Of a stretch of 64,000 bases of DNA, positions 56,215-64,000 are shown one piece after another. Position numbers and translations under genes: made by a program. The notes under the pieces were generated by a model. It saw only the letters and a list, made by a program, of their open reading frames with translations. It made no database searches and had not been told where the DNA came from. The stretch is taken from positions 1 through 64,000 of the forward strand of contig JANTQF010000181.1 of the NCBI GenBank assembly GCA_032988165.1, read 5' to 3'. Origin of the DNA: Emmonsiellopsis sp. PD_33 (Eukaryota; Ascomycota; Eurotiomycetes; Onygenales; Ajellomycetaceae). Numbering within the stretch: position 1 is the first letter of the stretch; each line of letters opens with the position of its first letter.

Positions 56215-57299
56215 CAGGAATCAGAAAACTCAACCTCCCTAAAAAGCTTGGCAATCTCACCATGTGATCTGACCTATAATATCAGGCCCATGCACCTGGG
56301 CAACCTCACTAAAAAATAAATTACCTTACCATACAGTACCAAATGATTTTCATGATATTTTATCATAGAATACTTAATCACTTGGGAATCAGTTGGGAAT
56401 TCATTAATAATTAATTAGGCTTAGGATTAGGGGGTTAGGGGTTAGAATTAGAGGGTTAGATCTTAGAGCTTAGAGGATTAGAGTTAGAAAGGATTAGAAA
56501 ATAAGGAATATAAATTTTAAGATGATTAGAGTTAGATCTAATTAATTTTCAACTGATTCTTAGCTACTTCTCAAGTAGTTAAGAAGTAATTAGATATATA
56601 AGTTATAAATACCCTGAAAATCATATTTTATTGATTTTTTCTTACAAGATGATTACAGTATTGTGTAAGGTCATCCCTCTGTGCACAGACTACTCAGATC
56701 ACATAGTGTAGGTTGCCAAGCTTTTTAGTGAGGTTGAATCTTCTGTATATACTGATGAATTATATATATAGAAGATTTAACCTTACTAAAAAGCTTGATA
56801 ACCTGCACTATGTGACCTAGGTAGTCTATGCATAGAGAGATGACCTTATATAATACTGTAATCATCTTGTAAGAGAAAATCAATAAAATATGATTTTCAG
56901 GGTATTTATAACTTATATATCTAATCACTTCTTAACTACTTGAGAAGCAGCTAAGAATTAATTAAAAATTAGTTAGATTTAACCCTAATCACCCTAAAAT
57001 TTATATTTCTTATTTCCTAATCTTTTCTAATTCTAATTCTCTAAGCTCTAAGATCTAACCTCCTAATTCTAACCTTTAATCCTCTAATTCTAAGTCTAAT
57101 TAATTATTAATGAGTTCCCAACTGATTCCCAAGTGATTAAGTATTCTATGATAAAATATCATGAAAATCATTTGGTACTGTATGGTAAGGTAATTTATTT
57201 TTTAGTGAGGTCACCCAGGTGCACAGGCCTGATATTGTAGGTCAGGTCACATGGTGAGGTTGCCAAGCTTTTTAGGGAGGTCGAGTTTTCTGATTCCTG
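56215..57299. repeat. 1.1-kb foldback palindrome of two inverted MITE-like units
   Basis: The sequence from 56215 reads as the inverse of that ending at 57299, centred at about 56757 with a short loop (around ACTGATGA). Each arm is itself bounded by inverted repeats of roughly 42 bp (56231-56273 and about 56691-56735; mirrored in the right arm), built on CCTCCCTAAAAAGCTTGGCAA. It therefore looks like two non-autonomous ~505-bp elements in inverted orientation. It is AT-rich, nearly without CpG, and has no coding frame. Telomere-like GGGTTAG/TTAGGG stretches occur in both arms. No target duplication could be fixed. Confidence 0.88.
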
Positions 57300-57571
57300 G
57301 ACGAGTTTCAAGGGGCACCCAAAATGCGCTTATGTAATCCCACCGACGTCACCTCAGAGCTTTCCCCAGACAAACCAAAAGCTTCATCATCACCAAAATA
57401 CCAGAATACCCAAAAGCCATCAGAGTGTGACAGGACGACAGCGCAAGTGATAGGATTTGATATAACTCTCTGAGGCTAAGCTTCATCAGAGACGCGGGCA
57501 TCCGTATCGAACAACTACACCCACCACCTTTTGTTAACGTCGTGCAACGTCAGAAACAGAAACAATCAATC

Positions 57572-58396
57572 ATGGCATCCGTAGCTCTCGTCGGAGGAAC
57601 AGGGCTCGTGGTATGTGATACCCATCACCCTCATTGTCCCCAGAAGACAAAGACAACTCTCATATATACCAGTACTGACTAAACCCAGGGCTCCCACATC
57701 CTCACCCACCTCCTCCCACACCAAAAGATCTCGCACATCGAATTCCTCGCCCGCCGCCCCCCCCCTCCATCCATCACCTCCTCCAACCCGCCCAAACTAT
57801 CAATCTACACCTCCACCTCCGACCCATCCACCACCTGGTCCACCCACCTCCGCACCTCCACCAACCCCCCCGCCCAAATCCTCTTCTCCGCCCTCGCCAC
57901 CACGCGCGCCAACGCCGGCGGCCTCGCCCCGCAACGCGCACTCGAGCACGACGCAAACATCGCCCTTGCCCGCGCCGCCAAAGACGCGGGGGCAAAAGTG
58001 TACGTTCTCATCTCGTCGTTTGGCGCGAGCCGGGACTCGCGGATCCCATATATGAAGCTCAAGGGGGATATTGAGGAGAGTATTAAGGCGATTGAGTTTG
58101 AGAGGACGGTGATTGTGCGGCCGCGTTTGATTGCGGGGCAGAGGGAGGAGAGAAGGGTGGTGGAGGGGGTGGTTAGGGGGGTGGCGGGGTTGGCGGGGTG
58201 GGTTAGTAAGCCGTGGTTGAAGGATTGGTGGGCGCAGGATGCGGAGGAGATTGCGAAGGCGGCGATTAGTGCGGGGGTTAGGGAGTGGGAGGATCTGGGG
58301 AAGGGTGTGGGGGAGGGGGAGGGGCAGAGGAAGGTTGTTGTGCTTGAGGGGAGTGATATTGTGAGGTTGGGGAGGACGGAGTGGAAGGGGGAGTAA
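57572..58396 (+). CDS. FMP52: FMP52-like mitochondrial outer-membrane NAD(P)-binding protein
   Basis: Atypical short-chain dehydrogenase fold of the FMP52/HTATIP2 group, located at the mitochondrial outer membrane in yeast; biochemical role unclear. Exons are 57572-57610 and 57689-58396 (248 aa). The 78-bp intron splits the dinucleotide motif, joining GGTGLV to GSHILTHLL. Further motifs are ILFSALATTRANAGG, ALEHDANIALARAAKDAG, VYVLISSFGASRDSRIPYMKLKG (Tyr-x-x-x-Lys) and VIVRPRLIAGQREERR. Composition switches sharply: C-rich third positions up to about 58000 and G-rich after, with long runs such as GGAGGGGGTGGTTAGGGG, yet the frame stays intact. It begins 270 bp after the foldback repeat. Confidence 0.9.
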
Positions 58397-58774
58397 GGGG
58401 GTTTGTTTGTTTGTTTGTTCGTCTTTGGGTGAGGGGGGTTCTCGGGTTTTTGTATGAATAGGAAATTGTTGTTTTTTATGAGTTAGTCATTTATCTCGGC
58501 CAGTTCGATCATGATACTTAAGAGATTATTTCAATTTTTTGCTATATGTTATCTGTTAACCTATAACCTAACCTATGTAACTAGTGACTGTTTTTGCCTG
58601 GCAATTGATTTGATGATAACTAGATGAAAACGGGTGTTTTGCCCCCTATTACTCCGTATACCAATCCCCACCCTTCACACCGTCCTCAAATTCGTCCAGT
58701 TAAATTATTTACCTATTCAATTCCTTTCCCAAAGTTAAACAAATCCAAAACTCCATCCCAAAACAACCAAGCCC
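58397..58774. other. Intergenic, tail-to-tail
   Basis: 378 bp. Contains a (TTTG)n run at about 58401-58420 and the palindromic nonamer TACTCCGTA at 58650-58658. No gene. Confidence 0.5.
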
Positions 58775-59374
58775 TCACTTTGGCAACTTCAAAACTCCCT
58801 CCCCATGCGCCCCCTCTGGCCTCTTCGGACCCGGCCCAACCACTGCCCTCCCGCCAAAATCCACTCTCTTCCCCTTGGGAGGGGAAACCCTCCGACTAGG
58901 TCCCTTATCCGCAAATTCTCCTCTCCCAGACTCGTCTGAGAAGTTCGACACCTCCCTATTCGCCGGGCTAACCTCTAAAGGGCCCGTTTTACCATAGCCA
59001 TCATGCAGCGCCTCCTCCAACGACGCCTCTCTTACCCTTTCCGGGGTCTTGAAGGCTAGATCCCACGCGGCGTGCTGTCTGGCGACGTCACTGTCCGAGC
59101 CCGATTGGGAGTACTCGTGGTGTTCGGTGTTGATAGCCCAGCGGCTTTCGAGGTCAGTGTCGTTTTCGGTTATGTGACGGGTGGTGGTTGCGGTGGTGGT
59201 TGTGGATGTGGTTGTGGTGGCTATTTTGTGGGTGTCTGGGGCGTATGAGCGTTGAATGGTCAGCGGGGCGAGGGACCTAGTTAGCTGGCGAGTTAGATGG
59301 GAATGGCGGGGGAGAAGGCGGATCCGTAGGCCAGCCATGCCGCCGCGGGATGGGATGTAGCGGAGGGGCGACAT
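58775..59374 (-). CDS. Unrecognised protein, possibly mitochondrial
   Basis: Single-exon frame of 199 codons; I do not recognise the family. The N-terminus is basic and lacks acidic residues for the first ~45 residues (MAGLRIRLLPRHSHLTRQL from an internal Met at 59338), which looks like a mitochondrial presequence. A Thr-rich low-complexity run follows, then a better-ordered core (SRWAINTEHHEYSQSGSD, ARQHAAWDLAFKTPERVREA) and a Pro/Gly/Lys-rich tail. The core pattern and amino-acid use look like a real protein, and the gene converges on FMP52. Start may be 59374 or 59338. Confidence 0.55.
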   Translation of the reverse strand: MSPLRYIPSRGGMAGLRIRLLPRHSHLTRQLTRSLAPLTIQRSYAPDTHKIATTTTSTTTTATTTRHITENDTDLESRWAINTEHHEYSQSGSDSDVARQHAAWDLAFKTPERVREASLEEALHDGYGKTGPLEVSPANREVSNFSDESGRGEFADKGPSRRVSPPKGKRVDFGGRAVVGPGPKRPEGAHGEGVLKLPK

Positions 59375-59556
59375 TGCAATAATGATATGGTTCGATTATT
59401 ATTGCAAAAAGATGTTTGTCCTTTTTTGAGGCGGATCAGCGCGGATGATAAACTTATTCCACGCCACACGCAGCCGGTAGACGTCGATAGATCTAAATAT
59501 GAAGTGATCAGCATTTTCTTTTTGATACTAGTAGCTATGACAGCTTCGATTGACAA

Positions 59557-59571
59557 CCCCCCCCCCCCCCC
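59557..59571. repeat. C15 homopolymer
   Basis: Fifteen consecutive C on the plus strand, 180 bp upstream of the unrecognised minus-strand gene. Prone to length variation and sequencing error. Confidence 0.9.
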
Positions 59572-59980
59572 GAATCGTCCCCGCAATCAATATACGCATG
59601 CAATACACAGCATTTTGTATAGGACTGACAGTAGGCACTATGTTAAATAGACACCGCAGATAGATTTTAGAGAATCTGTCTGGATCCGTTTGTCCGTCGC
59701 CTCGCCGTCAGAGGCGAGCGTAGTGGGATGCGTTATTCGACAGGGTTGTTGCCCAGAGAATGGGAGATGAGATGAGATCCAACTAACCAGTCCCTTGGTG
59801 AAGCTGCTGGCCAAAGGAATGGGATAAATTGATAGATGATGTTCTCAGTTGTCGTCGAGGTTGAGGAAGGTCGAGCTCTAGATGGGTTAGGTAAGCAGCA
59901 GCCAACCCAGACTGGGCCTAGCGCCGCATGCCATGCCCCGCATTTTGTGGATCTGACGTCATTGTCATTTTGGTCCAAAG

Positions 59981-60000
59981 CCCTAAGCCCTAAGCCCTAA
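59981..60000. repeat. Interstitial telomere-like tract
   Basis: Reads CCCTAAG-CCCTAAG-CCCTAA, three near-telomeric units (fungal telomere repeat is CCCTAA/TTAGGG) with an extra G between units. Confidence 0.8.
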
Positions 60001-63000
60001 TCCGTTTCGACAGCAGGAGAAAGGGGCTCGATGGACTTGTTTCTTCTACGGCCATGTAGGAGCTGGAAGTAGCTATAAGGTCCCGCCTTTGGGGGATTTA
60101 GATGCACACAATCCAGTGTGTAACAGAGAGTAAGACATCGCTTGTGTCCCCAGAACGATGGCTGTGTAACTATGCTGGAAGTCAGCAATTCAGGTTCTAG
60201 GCAAATCTATCTCGACAGAGGAGATATACTAGTTATGCTAGGTACGCAACATATATCAGCAAATGTCATCAGGCATCTCGCCAGACACACTACACCGAAG
60301 CTCGAAATATACATGAGATGATAGCAAGATTGGTCGAGGACACTTGTGAAAGCTAATGATGGATGTTCATTTCAATGTCATTGAAGATACAACTCTTTCC
60401 ACCACATAGGGTTGGTATAGCAGCCTTCAGGAGCGCGTGGTTAGGGCCGGACGACGTAGTTGGTAGCCAAGAATAGGACATATTCCACATTGTGGCACCA
60501 AAAATGGCAAAAGTTGGAAGGGGACGAGAGAGACGAGGAGAACGGAAGGACATCCGTTTCGCTGGAGTGGTTAACAGTTTACGATATGGCAAAGAAGATA
60601 GGGAAGATATTCATCGATACGTGTCAAAACCGCCATCAACATAATATAGTGAAGCGAGAACGGGATGTGGATGCCATGGAACAACAAAAGGAGGCGAAGG
60701 GATGCAACCGTTCTAAGGAGAAGTGATAGATCGTCACAACCGTGATGGTTAATTTAGGGTTCTCTTGGGAGTCTAACAACATGACCAAGAAGTAACATCC
60801 AGGATCCTGGATAGGAGAAAACAAAAATCAAGCCAACGAGATGCTGCGTAGGAATGAGCGGTCAAGAAGTGAAATTTCGCTGAATTGGAACCGGTGATGT
60901 GTAATGAGAATCCACAAGGAAATATCGAGACTTTTGTTCTGGTGGCAAATCATGGCGAGGTTGAGGCTAGAAAGTCGAAAACCATGTTGAAGACAAACCA
61001 GGGACAGGCTAGTGAACGGGGCAAAGAAAATAAATCGAAAGCATCCAGGCTGAGGGAAAGGTTGGTGGTTCGGTTATGGGAAAACAAAGATAGGACAATT
61101 AAAAAAATAGGCCCATAAACTATTGTCACGCGAAATTGGAAACTTGCAAAAATAAAAAGATCCCCTTCTTATGAGCTGTCAGGGTCAAAGCTCCAGTAAG
61201 TATGCATTGGAGGGTATGGCAGTGCCAGGGTCTGGTCAACCTCGTCCAATTGGAGATGGGCACATCGTAATGAAATTGGCCGGTCGGCATCAAGTCACTG
61301 TGTTACTAGATGCAAGGCACTGCCGGCGTTGAAAAGCCCCCTGGGAAAGGAAAACGCGGTATGCCATGGGTCAGCGAGCTCATAGTAGCCAGCTACTCGT
61401 GCTGGGAATACTGGATGGCTAATGCAGCAGGGATACTCTAGCCTTGGGCAGAAACACCCACAAAGCTTTGCTATTGTGGAGAACAGAAAATGGAGGGCGA
61501 TATGTTCGCATGCAGTCACACACGCACACCTGTGCCTAAAAACTTTTGTTTCCTTCGAGACAACATACATTAAAGTTTCCCAAAAGAGTAGATCATGGTT
61601 GCCACGTCAATTGGGGGCCATGAAGATAAGGGGGATGAGGAAATCGTAAAAGCAATTATTCGGGAAAGATGAGTAACCTGCTCTGTTTATCGCTTTCCTC
61701 GATCAATCAGATTGGTCAGATATAACGGCGCAGCAGTCAAGATTTTCTGGGTAGCTCTCTGCTGTCACACATCAAGCAAATGTCTTCCTCATGGATCTGC
61801 CCCAGGCTTTACCTCGGTGGACTAATAGAGGCTGGAGCCATGCATAAATCTACACTTTTATAAGGTTCAGGGCAGAAAACGGCGGCGTATGGAACCAAAG
61901 GAAGCCAAAATGACAAGGAAGATTCGTTAAAGAACAGGTGAATAAACTGGATAATATCCACGCCACCTAGCAAACAGGAGGGGTACTGAAGAAATCCAGG
62001 GCCGGGTTGCGCAATGTGGCACCAATAAGGCTGGAGGTGGTTCGGGACCCGCAAGTGTTGCGACGAATCCAATCGAGGGGCGAACTGAGCACAAGGCTAG
62101 AAGGAACGAAGGAAAAAGCAAAACGGGAGGAATCCACGGTGAAGTGACAGAAGGAGGCGATGGTTCAAGCGTCGCGCATGAAGCAGACAGGGCGGACTCG
62201 GAGGTTGACGCTAAGCATCCTGCAAACGACAAAAAAAAAAAAACCGGACGAGGAGGTGAGCTATCTGCCAGCATGTAGAATCGAGCATCCAATAAAAATA
62301 TCGAGGCTACTAAGGTAGATCCTGGTTGCATATCGAGCTGGTATCATGCAGGCCATTGGGTGGGTCGACAGGATGATACTGCCAGTTCACTAGGTACAAG
62401 GTACATATGGTACAAGGATACGACATGAATGGCCACCACTCCCGCGAAAAGTCCAGGTGTCTTCTCCGCATCTGCAATTCGCTGCACGTTGGCATGCAAG
62501 AGTAAGACTTTCTTTTGCCCCTTTAGGTCACCTGAGTAATTCAGACCCAGCCGTGTGGATACGAAATCTGGGGTTAGAAATTCAATTTCAACGTTCCTAA
62601 AAAATTGTTTTAAGAGGGCACCACCACAAACAAAGACAACCCTTTATCCAAGGGGTGGGTGGTAATCCAATTCACTTGTCAGCGGTATGAGGTTTATAGT
62701 AGAAGTTGATGGAAACATTTTCCATTCCTTCATAGCCTGACTGCGCCGTTAATACCTTGTCAAAGTAAACAAACCATCCCCTGTTGGGATATCGATGTGA
62801 TTCAACAAGGGATCAGAACACGGCAAAATTTTCGTAAATGTCAGTCATTGACGCAGACATCTATTTGATTTTCGTGTCGACCCATTGGCTCATCCGTTCG
62901 CCTCCCTGTCGCCTCATCATAAAAAGGTTCTTAGATAGGCCATCTCTCCCCCCAACAATGTTAGTGAAACTCAATTTGTCAGGCTCGAACTATTGCCTCG

Positions 63001-64000
63001 GGTAGAGATAGACATATCAAATACGAGAGACGGTTGGCCCAAATTGATCAATGGGTAAGATTGGGAAGGTCCATGGGAGGGCAAGGTTGCATAGAATGGT
63101 GCTTCCCAACAAGAAGCGTGCATTGGTTCAAACCAACAAGGAAGATACCTATACACGGCAAGGCCAGCACAAGAGCTTTGGTGAGAAAGAAAATGTCAGC
63201 ATAATGCCTTGTAATCATCGGATACGGAACACTTTGGACCAGACGTCTCGCGCCACGTCACGAACGCCTGTCATATCTAGCGCAATGGTCGTTGTGGAGC
63301 CGGATAAATCGTCGAGGCCATATTGTATGGAAGAGTCGACACCTTGTCCATTATGACCGCTCTCAAGAAAAATCGGCACTATGCGGTATCCTAGTCTTGG
63401 AAAGGGTCGCGCTAAGTAAAGGTGGTCTGAGTTGTGACGCGAGACAAACGTTGAACAGTGGATTGAAAGGATGATGGTGGGGAGAGTGTGCATTCTCAAA
63501 CGTGCAAGTTAAACTTTCATGACGCCCAAAACCTGTGCCGTATTGCCTAGATAGATTGATGGCCAAAGGATTAGGACAATCACACAGTTTGTAGCCCCAT
63601 GTAAATCAACAATGGGGGGTGGCTGCATAGAGAATGAGGCAACCGTTAGCCGGTTAGCCGTTCAGGCTGGAAAGCACAACATGTCCGATGTGATGAGAAC
63701 TCGATTCATCACTTATCCCTGCAGAAAAGATAGAATATGCAAAATTCCGAGGCTAAAGAGAAAGGAAAAATGTGGGTTAGCCTGCATAATGGGCCCCTGT
63801 GTAGAATGCTAGTGACCTGTTAGTGGGATGGATGTCCGGCCTCCTAAACTGGAAGGCAGACCTCCAGTGAAGGAGAATGAAAAACAAAAACTCATATATC
63901 CGGCACGAGTCTAATTGGACTAATTGGATGTGGTGGCCCAAAAGACACCGGGTTGCACTAACGTCGGGCCAGTAAGTGGGGCCAGCTTTAGCTCTGAGTA

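Larger units (their letters stand above)
59375..64000. other. 4.6-kb region without recognisable genes
   Basis: Composition is ordinary and CpG is present, so this is not an RIP island. No frame longer than about 134 codons has domain features, and no tRNA, rRNA or transposon motif was seen. Notable items are a C15 homopolymer at 59557-59571, a telomere-like tract at 59981-60000, and an A12 run near 62231-62242. It may be a long upstream or untranslated region of a gene beyond the window. Confidence 0.5.

Noticed and set aside
57615..58055. 146-codon Pro/Ser-rich plus frame
   Set aside because: Alternative frame of FMP52 exon 2; the Pro/Ser bias arises from the C-rich sequence and the NAD-binding motif lies in the other frame.
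61295..62495. Several 60-134-codon minus-strand frames near 61300-62500
   Set aside because: No domain, no codon bias, no splice sites linking them; lengths are within chance for this composition.
1..64000. CRISPR arrays, tRNA or rRNA genes
   Set aside because: None seen on either strand; CRISPR is not expected in a fungal nuclear genome. A tRNA missed by eye remains possible without a covariance-model scan.

Overview
This is nuclear DNA of a filamentous ascomycete. Genes carry 45-108 bp introns with fungal splice signals (GTAAGT-like donors, CTAAC branch sites), are densely packed, and alternate with AT-rich, CpG-poor blocks full of transposon wreckage typical of repeat-induced point mutation (RIP). 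The gene set and the sharp GC/AT block structure suggest Eurotiomycetes, possibly a dimorphic Onygenales species; that placement is inference.

Layout. 1-13,500 is an RIP-mutated island. Inside it, 6,927-12,495 is a full-length minus-strand Ty3/gypsy chromovirus with 254-bp LTRs and a 5-bp target duplication, inserted into an older, also degraded, reading frame. 14,475-25,963 is a metabolic block: an Old Yellow Enzyme homologue, a complete three-gene biotin cluster (bioB, fused bioDA, bioF), a short-chain dehydrogenase, and an isocitrate-lyase/PEP-mutase family enzyme. 27,758-31,171 holds a divergent pair, an UNC93-like major-facilitator transporter and a TauD-type dioxygenase. 31,956-33,876 is a KAR5/Tht1-like nuclear-fusion protein. 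34,258-39,484 is a Ty1/copia element with 115-bp LTRs and a 5-bp target duplication, lying in the divergent promoter between KAR5 and a mitochondrial ribosomal L6 gene. 39,647-52,516 is housekeeping: uL6m, HAL2/MET22, LSB5, MAK5, TRM7 and MET10. 53,792-55,790 is a secreted GMC oxidoreductase. 56,215-57,299 is a 1.1-kb foldback palindrome made of two inverted MITE-like units. 57,572-59,374 holds FMP52 and an unrecognised, probably mitochondrial protein. 59,375-64,000 has ordinary base composition but no recognisable gene.

Function. BioF makes KAPA, the BioDA fusion carries out the next two steps (KAPA to DAPA to dethiobiotin), and BioB inserts sulfur to give biotin, so the cluster covers the late pathway. 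MET10 and HAL2/MET22 belong to sulfate assimilation, and the TauD-like enzyme may release sulfite from sulfonates. Gene models were spliced by eye; reading frame closes exactly across every intron given. Two introns appear to use GC-AG borders. Position-level composition numbers (CpG, RIP index) were not computed.
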